Shown here: positions 17,000 to 25,001 of the stretch, in pieces
Layout: every line of letters begins with the position of its first letter
How positions within the stretch are numbered: position 1 is the first letter of the stretch
NCBI RefSeq assembly: GCF_011947225.1
Contig: NZ_JAATVW010000010.1
Coordinates: 1 to 64,000, forward strand
DNA length: 64,000 nucleotides
Direction: 5' to 3'
Source of the DNA: Planosporangium flavigriseum
Lineage (GTDB): Bacteria > Actinomycetota > Actinomycetes > Mycobacteriales > Micromonosporaceae
Made by a program: the position numbers and the translations under genes
The notes under the pieces: model-generated
The model's database searches: none
What the model saw: the letters and a program-made list of their open reading frames with translations, nothing else
What the model was told of the DNA's origin: nothing

Positions 17000-17647
17000 A
17001 TGGATCAGCCACAGCCGCCAAGACGTGGACGGAAACGGTCCGGCGATGCCAGGGCGGTTTCGGAAGACCGGGACGCGACCGGCGCCGTGAAGGATGAGGC
17101 AGACCGGGAGCTTGGAAACCGTATCCGCGAGATGCGGCGGGACAAGGGAATAACCCTGTCCGAGGCGGCGAAGGCCGCTGACGTCTCGGAAAGCTTCCTG
17201 TCGCAGGTGGAGCGCGGAATCGCCAACCCGTCGGTCGCCTCGCTGCGCCGGATCGCCGACGCGCTCAACGAGCCGGTGGCTTCGCTCTTCGTCGGCAAGG
17301 AGAGCGAGGGCATGCTGATCCGCGCGGGCGAACGGCGCCGGATGGCGCACCCGCGGGGCGCGTACGAGGACTTTTTACTGACCCCGCCCACCGCCCGCAA
17401 GCTGCAGATCATCCAGACGGTGATCGGCCCCGGTAGGGGATCGGGCGACGAACCATACGCTCACAATGCCGACGAGGAGTGCGTGATCGTGCTCAACGGT
17501 CGGCTCGACGTGACCGTCGGGGGTACGTCGCATCGCCTCGAGAGCGGCGACTCTCTGCTGATCGATCCGCGGCAGGAGCACAGTTTCCACAACTTCACGG
17601 AGGAGCCCACCGTCGTTCTGTGGGCCATGAGCCCATCCGTGTACTGA
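17000..17647 (+). CDS. XRE-family regulator with C-terminal cupin domain
   Basis: A 215-residue one-component regulator. HTH about residues 34-88 (LGNRIREMRRDKGITLSEAA, then FLSQVERGIANPSVASLRRI). The C-terminal cupin_2 domain runs about residues 120-213 (DEECVIVLNGRLDVTVGG, ESGDSLLIDPRQEHSFHN) and would bind a small effector. ATG 17000 is chosen over upstream in-frame GTGs; AAGGAG lies 13 bases upstream, which is long, so a start a few codons earlier is possible. Such HTH-cupin proteins often control adjacent amine or amino-acid catabolic genes. Its last 53 bases overlap the convergent CPBP relic. Confidence 0.85.
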   Translation: MDQPQPPRRGRKRSGDARAVSEDRDATGAVKDEADRELGNRIREMRRDKGITLSEAAKAADVSESFLSQVERGIANPSVASLRRIADALNEPVASLFVGKESEGMLIRAGERRRMAHPRGAYEDFLLTPPTARKLQIIQTVIGPGRGSGDEPYAHNADEECVIVLNGRLDVTVGGTSHRLESGDSLLIDPRQEHSFHNFTEEPTVVLWAMSPSVY

Positions 17648-18074
17648 TGGTTGAGGAGGGCGCCAGGAACGCTGTCAGAAAGCCCCCTGCGTTGACGGCC
17701 CAGTGCAGGGCGGCCGGCGCCAGCAGGCTGCCGCTGTGGCGCCGGACCCCACACAGGACCACGCCGGCCACCGCGGTTGCGACAACTGCCGCGGGCACGA
17801 CTATCGCTCTCCGTGAGTCCGCCGCTGGATTCAGCCTGGGCAGTTCTCGGGACGGCAGCACGTGCCAGAGGCCGAACAGCGAGGAGGAAAGCGTGGTGGC
17901 GCAGAACCGGCCGTATCGGTTGCGCAGAAGTCCATAGAGGACGCTGCGAAAAGCGACCTCCTCGAGCAGCACCGTGCCAGCCGGAATGCGTACCAGCACA
18001 TCGCGACGGACGCCGCCAGCGTGGGCGGCGGGGCGAACCCCACGGGCAGCCGCTGTCGCCGATGGCAGCGTCAA
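17595..18074 (-). pseudogene. CPBP intramembrane protease remnant, probably frameshifted
   Basis: The C-terminal half of a CPBP/Abi protease is clear: EEVAFRSVLYGLL, SSLFGLWHVLPSR and APAALHWAVNAGGFLTA carry the EExxxR, FxxxH and HxxxN motifs. The N-terminal membrane helices are missing in this frame. In another minus-strand frame just upstream (about 17985-18050) a segment LPVGFAPPPTLAASVAMCWY looks like the expected preceding helix, so an indel near 17990 is likely. Full-length family members have about 220-260 residues; only 159 are readable. The end overlaps the regulator gene. Relic status is an inference from pattern. Confidence 0.55.
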
Positions 18075-18085
18075 GGGCCGACCTC

Positions 18086-18220
18086 TCAGCCGCCGCTGCG
18101 GTACGGGCGCGTGATGATCTCCACGTTGTGCCCGTTCGGGTCCTCGAAGTACACGCCACGACCCCCGTCGTGATGGTTGATCCGCCCGGCGGACTGGTGG
18201 CCGGGGTCGAGCCTGTCCAT
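18086..18220 (-). pseudogene. C-terminal fragment of a VOC/glyoxalase-family protein
   Basis: A 44-residue frame ends with GRGVYFEDPNGHNVEIITRP, the typical last strand of glyoxalase/bleomycin-resistance (VOC) proteins, including the Glu metal ligand in NVEIIT. Preceding residues GHQSAGRINHHDGG also fit the family. The N-terminal two thirds are absent upstream, where sequence passes directly into non-coding DNA. A truncated gene relic beside the CPBP relic. Confidence 0.65.
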
Positions 18221-18309
18221 CGACCGTGCCGATCAGCTTCCCCGGCCGGGCTGGCCCGGTCCGGTGGGTCCGGGTCCCGCCACGGGGGTAGGGGCATCGG
18301 CCGAGCCCG

Positions 18310-19548
18310 TCAGGCGACGAACTGGATTCGCCGCCTCCTTACCCACAGCAGTACCGCCCCCAGGACCAGCAGCGCGGTCCCGGTCGCGACTAGCGATGTC
18401 AGCGCGACACCGGTCACCGCCAGACCGGCGAACGTCACCGCCGAACAGCCGGGCGGGTCGAGCCCGATCAGGTTGGTGGCGTTGCCCGCGCACACCTGGT
18501 AGGTACCCGGAGTGGCGGCCACCTTGACCGTGACCGTGCAGGACGCCTGGCCGGCTGAGAGGTTGCCGTTGACCGTGATTGAGGTGCTGCCCGGCTGGGC
18601 GGTCAGCGTGCCGCCTGGGCAGGTGGTGGCTGCGTCGCTGGCGTCGGCCACCCGTAGTCCGGCGGGCAGGTGCTCGGCGAACGACCAGCCGGCCTTCGCG
18701 GCGAGGTCGGTGGTGTTGGTGACGGTCAGCGTCAGGGTGGCGGGCAGGTCATTCCCCTCGGCCGCCGGACTCAACGTCTGGTCGAGGCGCGGGGTGACGT
18801 CGAGGATGCGGACGTTGTCGAAGGCGCCGTCGTTGCCGAACCCGGACCCCTGCTCGTTGATCATCCTGATGCCGATTGAGGATCCGGTGAACAGGGTCGG
18901 GTTGTCGGCGGTGTACGTGCCGACACTCGTGACGCCGATGACGGTGCCGGGGTTGTCGCACGGGTCGATCGGCGAGGCCGACGTGGAGATGGCCGTCGCG
19001 CCATCGAGCAGGAAGAACCGCAGCAGCGGATGGAAGACGTGGCAGTTGACTGCCGCTGCATCGACGGAGAAGGTGATGAACCGGTTGGTCACCGCGAGCG
19101 GCACCGGCGACACAGACTCGAACTCGACCTTCCCAGCACCGGGATCATTCCACGTGTACGCACTGACCACGTGGTTGCTCGCGCCGTCTCCGCCGGCCCA
19201 CTGACCCAGCGCGCCGGCTATCATGCGGACGTCGTTCCAGGACCCGACATCGCCGCAGCCACTGAACGGCGGATTCACGGGCGGCTGGAGCGGCGAGGCG
19301 ATTACCCCGTTGCAGTAGCCCAGCCAGGCCGGGTCGGCGGTGTACCGCAGGTGCCCGGGCGCCGCCCCGGTGTACCCGTCCAGCATGACGGCCGCGCTGC
19401 CCTGGCCGTTTTCGAAGTCTTCCACGTAGAGCGGACGAGGCGTTCGCGGGGTGCCGGGGCTGTTGGGTGTGCCGGCTTGGGCGGGTACCGGACCTTGGGC
19501 GGCCAGCATGACAAGGCCGGCGGCCAGCGATGAGAGCACTCTGTGCAC
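18310..19548 (-). CDS. Secreted cell-surface protein with LAxTG sorting signal
   Basis: A 412-residue exported protein. A signal peptide (MHRVLSSLAAGLVMLAAQG...AQA) precedes an N-terminal extracellular domain starting PLYVEDFENG, rich in Asn/Gly/Thr with several Cys. Then comes a DUF11/DUF7933-like beta domain (LPATLTLTVTNTTDLAAKAG, TCPGGTLTAQPGS). The C-terminus is LAVTG (residues 376-380), a hydrophobic helix and an RRRR tail. LAxTG is the motif used by class E sortases of high-GC Gram-positives, so covalent wall anchoring is likely. Convergent with the relics on its left, no sortase in the window. Binding function unknown. Confidence 0.85.
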   Translation of the reverse strand: MHRVLSSLAAGLVMLAAQGPVPAQAGTPNSPGTPRTPRPLYVEDFENGQGSAAVMLDGYTGAAPGHLRYTADPAWLGYCNGVIASPLQPPVNPPFSGCGDVGSWNDVRMIAGALGQWAGGDGASNHVVSAYTWNDPGAGKVEFESVSPVPLAVTNRFITFSVDAAAVNCHVFHPLLRFFLLDGATAISTSASPIDPCDNPGTVIGVTSVGTYTADNPTLFTGSSIGIRMINEQGSGFGNDGAFDNVRILDVTPRLDQTLSPAAEGNDLPATLTLTVTNTTDLAAKAGWSFAEHLPAGLRVADASDAATTCPGGTLTAQPGSTSITVNGNLSAGQASCTVTVKVAATPGTYQVCAGNATNLIGLDPPGCSAVTFAGLAVTGVALTSLVATGTALLVLGAVLLWVRRRRIQFVA

Positions 19549-19790
19549 GATTTGTTAACGGCTGCCCGCGTACCGGGATACGAATTGTTCCCGAATTCCT
19601 TTTTCCTGGATGGCACTGCCGAGCCGCCCGGTACGTGAGGTCGACCTGCCGCTCTTCTGGCCGGTCGACTCCGCCGCAGCCTGGCCGCCACGATCACCCG
19701 ATGGTGGTCCCTTGCGGGCGGGGCATAAGCCTTGGGTCGCGGTGGTGATCCGGTAAAGCGGCCAGCAGGTCAGGCGCCCCCGCTCCAGAA

Positions 19791-19899
19791 CTACCGCCGC
19801 CGGTCGTCGCGCAGGTTCAGCGCGAGGCAGTCCAGCCAGGTCAGGTAGGTGCCCCTGCGGCTGCCGGTACCCGATGGCCTCCGCGGTCGGCACCGTCAC
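19791..19899 (-). pseudogene. C-terminal relic of a PatB/MalY-like PLP enzyme, frameshifted
   Basis: On the minus strand one frame reads AIGYRQPQG. After a one-base shift the next frame reads TYLTWLDCLALNLRDD and stops at 19791. Together they match the P-x-G-TYL-x-WLDC motif near the end of cystathionine-beta-lyase-like (PatB/MalY) aminotransferases. Nothing else of the gene is visible. A decayed fragment is the simplest explanation; identification rests on one motif. Confidence 0.4.
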
Positions 19900-19993
19900 C
19901 GTCGAGACCGGGATCGGCGCGGTCAGCGGCTACGGCGCCGCCGCCTATTACTCCTGGCAGGCCCCCATCCGAACCGGGCAGGGTGGCCCGTGA
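19874..19993 (+). CDS. Short hypothetical ORF coupled to a membrane protein
   Basis: A 39-residue frame (ending YYSWQAPIRTGQGGP) whose TGA overlaps the GTG of the next gene (GTGA), suggesting coupled translation. It is Gly/Ala/Val-rich and may form one membrane segment. It overlaps the minus-strand relic, and no clear ribosome site is seen. Coding status uncertain. Confidence 0.3.
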   Translation: MASAVGTVTVETGIGAVSGYGAAAYYSWQAPIRTGQGGP

Positions 19994-20262
19994 CCGCGTG
20001 GACCCGATGGCGTATCGCCGTCCCGCTCGTCGCGCTGTCGGCGCTCTCGTTGGCTGCGGCGCTGGCCGGCGCCGTCGCGTGGTGGTCCATCAGCGGTGCT
20101 GCAAGTCGCGCCGTCACGGTCGCCATCTCCCTGATCCTCGCCGCGAACCTCGCCGTCAGCGTCTCCATCGGGATCGTGCGGATCCGCGAGACGCCCTGGT
20201 TGCGGATCGGGATCGTCGTCCTGGGTTTTCTGGTTTCCTGCGGCCTGTGTGCGCTCCGCTGA
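19990..20262 (+). CDS. Small membrane protein, three hydrophobic segments
   Basis: A 90-residue protein, VTAWTRWRIAVPLVALSALS at the start, with three hydrophobic helices separated by short Arg-containing loops (IVRIRETPWLRIG). GTG 19990 is chosen because the frame before it is Arg-rich and non-protein-like, and because it overlaps the preceding short frame's stop. It lies 70 bases before the acyl-CoA ligase gene. No family recognised. Confidence 0.6.
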   Translation: MTAWTRWRIAVPLVALSALSLAAALAGAVAWWSISGAASRAVTVAISLILAANLAVSVSIGIVRIRETPWLRIGIVVLGFLVSCGLCALR

Positions 20263-20332
20263 CGGAATCGGGCATACGGACGGTGGCGGCGATCGTTGAC
20301 CTCGGTCCGGAGCCGGTGACAGGCTACGTGGC

Positions 20333-21856
20333 GTGACGCAGCAGGTACCAGAGCAGCCGGCACCGCACTGGTCGATCCATCTACCAGCCGGCGTTGACCA
20401 GGCGAGTGTCGACCTGGGCGCCGGCGGCACGCTGCCGGGCGCCTGGGTCGCGCGCTGGGCCGCCGACCCGGGCCGGACCGTGCTGTCCACACCGGACGGT
20501 CCGGCGCTGTCCGCCGCCGAACTGGCCGACCGGACTGCCACCGCCGCGGCCCGGTACGCCGCCGCCGGCCTGGCGCCGGGGGACCGGGTGCTGATGTCGG
20601 CAGGCCCGAGCCTCGACCTGATCGTCGCGTACGTGGGGGCGCTCCGGTACGGGCTGACCGTGGTACCTGCCAACACCGCGTACACCGCCCGCGAACTGGC
20701 GGCCCTCGCCGCCGAGGCTACGCCGGCCCTCGCGGTGGTCGACGACGCCGCCCGCGCGCTCGGGCTTCCCCAGGTGACAGGCGCGGACCTCAAAGGCCTG
20801 CCGGCACCCGCCGCGGGGATAGCTCTCGACGGGGTGGCCCCGGACGACGTCGCGCTCATCGTGTACACGTCTGGCACCACCGGGGCGCCCAAGGGCGCGC
20901 CGCTGACCCACGCCAACCTGCTCGCCAGCGCCCACGCCGTGCGGCTGGCATGGCGCTGGGAGCCCGACGATCGGCTGGCCCTGTGCCTGCCGCTGTTCCA
21001 CGTGCACGGCCTCGGCGTCGGCCTGCACGGCACGCTGACGGCCGGCGCGTCGGCGTTCGTCATGCCCGGCTTCGACCCGGCCGGCGTCGGTGCGGCGGTC
21101 CGGGATCACGGGGCGACGATGTTCTTTGGCGTCCCGACCATGTACCACCGGCTCGCCGCCTCGGAGCATCTGCGAGACCTGAGCAGCCTGCGGCTCGCGG
21201 TCAGCGGCTCCGCCCCGCTCCCGGCCGACCTGCACGAGTCGGTGGCGCAGGGGAGCGGCCAACGGGTCCTCGAACGGTACGGCATGACCGAGACCATCAT
21301 GCTCGTCTCCAACCCGTACGACGGGGAGCGGAGGCCCGGGACCGTGGGCTTCCCGCTTCCGGGAGTCGACGTACGACTCGCACCGCGCGCGGGCGGGGCC
21401 GCCGAGATCGAGGTGACCGGCCCGAACGTCATCGCCGGGTACCGCAACCGGCCCGACGCCGACGCGCAGGCGTTCGCGCCCGATGGCTGGTTCCGCACCG
21501 GCGATCTCGGCACCCTGGACGACGACGGGTACCTGCGCATCAGCGGGCGGGCCAAGGAACTCATCATCACCGGTGGTTACAACGTGTACCCGCGGGAGGT
21601 CGAGGAGGTCCTACGGGCGCACCCGGGCGTCGGGGACGCGGCCGTCGTGGGGGCGCCGTCCGCCGAGTGGGGCGAGACGGTGGCCGCGTTCGTGGTGCCG
21701 GCCGACGCGGTCGACACGGGCGTCCTGGAGCGCGAACTGGCGCAGTGGTGCGCCGACCGGCTGGCCCCGTACAAGCGGCCCCGGCTGTGGCGCTGGATCG
21801 ACACCGTGCCCCGCAACGCGCTGGGCAAGATAGTGCGCCACGAGCTCGTGCCATAA
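20333..21856 (+). CDS. Acyl-CoA synthetase, malonyl-CoA synthetase (MatB)-like
   Basis: A 507-residue ANL-superfamily adenylating enzyme. The AMP-binding P-loop YTSGTTGAPKG is at residues 178-188, followed by LPLFHVHGLGVGLHGTL, ERYGMTETIML and the hinge GYLRISGRAKELIITGGYN. The C-terminal catalytic lysine is Lys499 in NALGKIV. It activates a carboxylic acid with ATP and CoA. The short length and HVHGLGVGLHG stretch resemble MatB/malonyl- or methylmalonyl-CoA ligases, but oxalyl-CoA synthetase is possible given the formate dehydrogenase operon downstream. GTG start, codirectional with lysR and fds. Confidence 0.85.
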   Translation: MTQQVPEQPAPHWSIHLPAGVDQASVDLGAGGTLPGAWVARWAADPGRTVLSTPDGPALSAAELADRTATAAARYAAAGLAPGDRVLMSAGPSLDLIVAYVGALRYGLTVVPANTAYTARELAALAAEATPALAVVDDAARALGLPQVTGADLKGLPAPAAGIALDGVAPDDVALIVYTSGTTGAPKGAPLTHANLLASAHAVRLAWRWEPDDRLALCLPLFHVHGLGVGLHGTLTAGASAFVMPGFDPAGVGAAVRDHGATMFFGVPTMYHRLAASEHLRDLSSLRLAVSGSAPLPADLHESVAQGSGQRVLERYGMTETIMLVSNPYDGERRPGTVGFPLPGVDVRLAPRAGGAAEIEVTGPNVIAGYRNRPDADAQAFAPDGWFRTGDLGTLDDDGYLRISGRAKELIITGGYNVYPREVEEVLRAHPGVGDAAVVGAPSAEWGETVAAFVVPADAVDTGVLERELAQWCADRLAPYKRPRLWRWIDTVPRNALGKIVRHELVP

Positions 21857-21911
21857 GGTCTCAGCCGCGTCGATCGGCTGCCGATCGTAGGGGTATGGCA
21901 AGGAGTCCACT

Positions 21912-22862
21912 GTGCTGATGCGTCAACTGGAGTACCTGGCGGCGCTGGCGCAGGAGCGCCACTTCGCCCGGGCAGCCGAGGCCTGCCAGGTGGCCCAGCC
22001 GTCGCTGTCAGCCGGAATCCGGAAGCTGGAGCGCGAGCTCAAGGTCACGATCGTGCGGCGGGGCCGCCGGTTCGAGGGCTTCACGCCGGAGGGCGAGCGG
22101 GTGGTGATGTGGGCCCGCCGCATCCTGGGGGAGCGCGACGCCCTGCGTCAGGACCTGTCGGCCATGCGGGGCGGGCTGTCCGGGGTGCTGCGGGTGGGTG
22201 CGATCCCGACCGCCCTGACCGCGGCGTCGCTGCTCACCACGCCGTTCTGCGACCAGCACCCCCTGGCGCGGGTCTCGCTCGAGTCGCTGTCGTCGCGCGA
22301 CATCGTGCACCGGCTGGCCGAGTTCGACCTCGACGTGGGCATGACGTACGTGGACGGAGAGCCGCTCGGCGACGTGCACACTGTGCCGTTGTACCGGGAG
22401 CGCTATCTGCTGCTGACGCCGACCGACAGCGCGTTGGCCGACCGGGACCGGGTCGGGTGGGCCGAGGTCGCGGGTACGCCGCTGTGCCTGCTCGCGCCGT
22501 CCATGCAGAGCCGCCGGATCCTGGACCAGAACTTCGCCGACGCCGGCGTGACCGTCACCCCGTCCATTGAGACCGACACCGTCTCGGCCCTGTACGCCCA
22601 TGTGGCGACGCACCGGTGGTCGAGCGTCGTCGCGCACGCCTGGCTGTACCTGTTCGGTGTGCCCGAGGGGATGCGGGTGGTACCGCTGGAGCGCCCGCGC
22701 CGGTCGTACCACGTCGGCCTGGTCCTGGCCGACCGCGACCCGGGATCGATCATCGCCCGAGCGCTCGTGGACGTGGCGCACCGGGTCGACGTGCGCGGCG
22801 CGCTGGACCGGCTGCTGCGCCGGCACCTGCAGGCCGCAGCCCCTCCTCAGCAGCAGCCCTGA
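21912..22862 (+). CDS. LysR-family transcriptional regulator
   Basis: A 316-residue LTTR. The N-terminal winged HTH (MRQLEYLAALAQERHFARAA, CQVAQPSLSAGIRKLERELK) has OxyR-like wording, but the OxyR redox Cys pair is not present in that spacing. Residues about 93-300 form the effector-binding domain. GTG 21912 is preferred, AAGGAG being 6 bases upstream; ATG 21918 is two codons in. It lies directly upstream of the formate dehydrogenase operon in the same direction, and a LysR-type palindrome overlaps its stop codon. LysR proteins (FdsR) control fds operons in other bacteria, so the same role is likely here. Confidence 0.9.
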   Translation: MLMRQLEYLAALAQERHFARAAEACQVAQPSLSAGIRKLERELKVTIVRRGRRFEGFTPEGERVVMWARRILGERDALRQDLSAMRGGLSGVLRVGAIPTALTAASLLTTPFCDQHPLARVSLESLSSRDIVHRLAEFDLDVGMTYVDGEPLGDVHTVPLYRERYLLLTPTDSALADRDRVGWAEVAGTPLCLLAPSMQSRRILDQNFADAGVTVTPSIETDTVSALYAHVATHRWSSVVAHAWLYLFGVPEGMRVVPLERPRRSYHVGLVLADRDPGSIIARALVDVAHRVDVRGALDRLLRRHLQAAAPPQQQP

Positions 22863-22879
22863 TAGTTCTCAGCTATCAG
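22859..22879. promoter_or_regulatory. LysR/OxyR-type operator before the fds operon
   Basis: Perfect inverted repeat CTGATAG-N7-CTATCAG. Its core ATAGTTCTCAGCTAT fits the OxyR/LysR consensus ATAGnTnnnAnCTAT. It overlaps the lysR stop codon and lies about 87 bases before the fdsG start. A further half-site (TGATAGTGAACTAG) follows at once. Likely the activator site for the formate dehydrogenase operon. Confidence 0.7.
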
Positions 22880-22965
22880 GTGATAGTGAACTAGCCCTTG
22901 ACCTGCGAAGCTCCACCGCGCGATCGTGATCTATACCCCATGTCGCGCGAACGGAGGGGTGGTAC

Positions 22966-23460
22966 ATGGCACCACTGCCGCAGCCGCCGGTCGAACAGGC
23001 GGAGCAGTCGTTGGAGCAGCAGGTGCGGTCGATCGTGGCGACCCACCGCGGCGACCGCGGTGCCCTGCTGCCGATCCTGCACAGCATCCAGTCGGAGTTG
23101 GGTTACGTCGACCCGGCGGTGATCCCGATCCTGGCCGACGAGCTGAACCTCTCCCGGGCGGACGTGCACGGCGTCGTCACCTTCTACCACGACTTCCGCT
23201 CCACCCCGGCCGGCCGCACGACCGTGCGGATCTGCCGCGCCGAGGCGTGCCAGGCGATGGGGGCGAACGCCCTCGCGGGCCACGCGCAGGCGCGGCTGGG
23301 CGTCGCGTTCGGCGAGACGACCCCGGACGGTGCGGTGACCCTGGAGCAGACCTTCTGCTTCGGCAACTGCGCGCTCGCGCCGGCCGTCCAGGTCGGCGAC
23401 CGGCTGTACGGCCGGGTCGACGCCGACCGCCTCGACGGCCTGCTGGAGGTCGACGCGTGA
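22966..23460 (+). CDS. fdsG: NAD-dependent formate dehydrogenase gamma subunit (NuoE-like)
   Basis: A 164-residue thioredoxin-like [2Fe-2S] protein of the NuoE/FdsG family. Ligand cysteines are Cys90 and Cys95 (CRAEAC) and Cys131 and Cys135 (CFGNC). The N-terminal helical part contains LGYVDPAVIPILADELNLSR, the usual NuoE region. ATG 22966 follows GGAGGGG. First gene of the operon; its TGA overlaps the fdsB GTG. With FdsB it passes electrons from the molybdenum subunit to NAD+ in a soluble cytoplasmic complex. Confidence 0.92.
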   Translation: MAPLPQPPVEQAEQSLEQQVRSIVATHRGDRGALLPILHSIQSELGYVDPAVIPILADELNLSRADVHGVVTFYHDFRSTPAGRTTVRICRAEACQAMGANALAGHAQARLGVAFGETTPDGAVTLEQTFCFGNCALAPAVQVGDRLYGRVDADRLDGLLEVDA

Positions 23461-25001
23461 ACAGCCCGGTCACGGTCTACGTCCCCCGCGACTCGGCGGC
23501 CCGGTCGGTGGGCGCGGACGACGTCGCCGCCCTGATCGAAGGCGCTGCTATCGCGGCGGAACGCCCGATCCGCCTCGTGCGCAACGGCTCGCGCGGCGCG
23601 CTCTGGCTCGAGCCCCTCGTGGAGGTGGAGACGCCCGCGGGTCGGATCGCCTACGGCCCGGTGAACCCCGAGGATGTCGACGGCCTGATCGCCGCCGGGA
23701 TGCTCGACGGCGCACCGCACGACCTGCGGCTCGGGCGTACCGAGGACATTCCCTTTCTTCGCGACCAGACGCGGGTGACGTTCGCCCGGGTCGGCGTCAC
23801 CGACCCGCTCTCGGCCGACGACTACCTCGCCCACGGCGGCCTGGCCGGCCTGCGGCGGGCCCTCGAACTGACGCGTGAGCAGGTCGTCGCCGAGGTCACC
23901 GAGTCCGGCCTGCGTGGGCGCGGCGGCGCCGGCTTCCCGACCGGCATCAAGTGGAACACCGTCCGCAACGCCACCGCGGACCTGAAGTTCGTCTGCTGCA
24001 ACGCTGACGAGGGCGACAGCGGCACCTTCGCCGACCGCATGCTCATGGAGGGCGACCCGTTCACCCTCATCGAGGGCATGGCGATCGCCGCGTATGCGGT
24101 CGGCGCCAGCGAGGGCTACATCTACATCCGCTCGGAGTACCCCGACGCCGTCGCCACGGTCCGCCAGGCGATCGAGATCGCGTACGCGCACGGCTGGCTG
24201 GGGGAGCGGATCTTCGGCTCGGACCTGTCGTTCGACCTGTTCGTCCGGGTCGGCGCCGGCGCGTACATCTGCGGCGAAGAGACCTCCATGCTCGAAAGCC
24301 TGGAGGGCAAGCGCGGCATGGTCCGGGCCAAGCCGCCGATCCCGGCGCTGCAGGGCCTGTTCGGCAAGCCGACGGTCGTCAACAACGTGCTCAGCCTGGC
24401 GTCGGTACCGATGATCCTGGCCGACGGCGCGGCGGCCTTCGCCGCGCACGGCGTCGGGCGCTCCCGCGGCACGCAGGTCTTCCAGCTTGCCGGCAACATC
24501 GCCCGCGGCGGCATCGTCGAGACCGACTTCGGCATCACCCTCGGCGACCTGGTCGAGCGCTTCGGCGGCGGTACCCGTACCGGCCGGCCGGTACGGGCCG
24601 TCCAGGTCGGCGGGCCGCTCGGCGCGTACCTGCCGGTGTCCCAGCTGGATCTGCCGATGGACTACGAGGCGTTCGCCGCGGCGGGCGCGATGGTCGGCCA
24701 CGGCGGTGTCGTCGTCTTCGACGACACCGTGGACATGGCGGCTCAGGCGCGTTTCGCCATGGAGTTCTGCGCCGCGGAGTCCTGCGGCAAGTGCACCCCC
24801 TGCCGGGTCGGCGCCGTGCGTGGCGTCGAGGTCATCGACCGGATCGTGGCGGGGCAGGACCGGTCGAAGAACCTCGTGGTCCTGAACGACCTGTGCGACC
24901 TCATGACCGAGGGGTCGCTGTGTGCGATGGGCGGGCTGACCCCGCTCCCGGTGCGCAGCGCGCTGCAGCATTTCCCCGATGACTTCGGAGGCGAACAATG
25001 A
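23457..25001 (+). CDS. fdsB: NAD-dependent formate dehydrogenase beta subunit (NuoF-like)
   Basis: A 514-residue diaphorase subunit. An N-terminal thioredoxin-like region (about 1-110) lacks a Cys cluster. The NuoF core has the NADH/FMN motifs GRGGAGFPTG (154-163) and CNADEGDSGT (181-190), and the [4Fe-4S] ligands Cys443, Cys446, Cys449 (ESCGKCTPCR) plus Cys489. The fused N-terminus plus NuoF core is the FdsB layout. GTG 23457 overlaps the fdsG stop; the end overlaps fdsA (ATGA). Reduces NAD+ with electrons from formate oxidation. Confidence 0.93.
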   Translation: MNSPVTVYVPRDSAARSVGADDVAALIEGAAIAAERPIRLVRNGSRGALWLEPLVEVETPAGRIAYGPVNPEDVDGLIAAGMLDGAPHDLRLGRTEDIPFLRDQTRVTFARVGVTDPLSADDYLAHGGLAGLRRALELTREQVVAEVTESGLRGRGGAGFPTGIKWNTVRNATADLKFVCCNADEGDSGTFADRMLMEGDPFTLIEGMAIAAYAVGASEGYIYIRSEYPDAVATVRQAIEIAYAHGWLGERIFGSDLSFDLFVRVGAGAYICGEETSMLESLEGKRGMVRAKPPIPALQGLFGKPTVVNNVLSLASVPMILADGAAAFAAHGVGRSRGTQVFQLAGNIARGGIVETDFGITLGDLVERFGGGTRTGRPVRAVQVGGPLGAYLPVSQLDLPMDYEAFAAAGAMVGHGGVVVFDDTVDMAAQARFAMEFCAAESCGKCTPCRVGAVRGVEVIDRIVAGQDRSKNLVVLNDLCDLMTEGSLCAMGGLTPLPVRSALQHFPDDFGGEQ

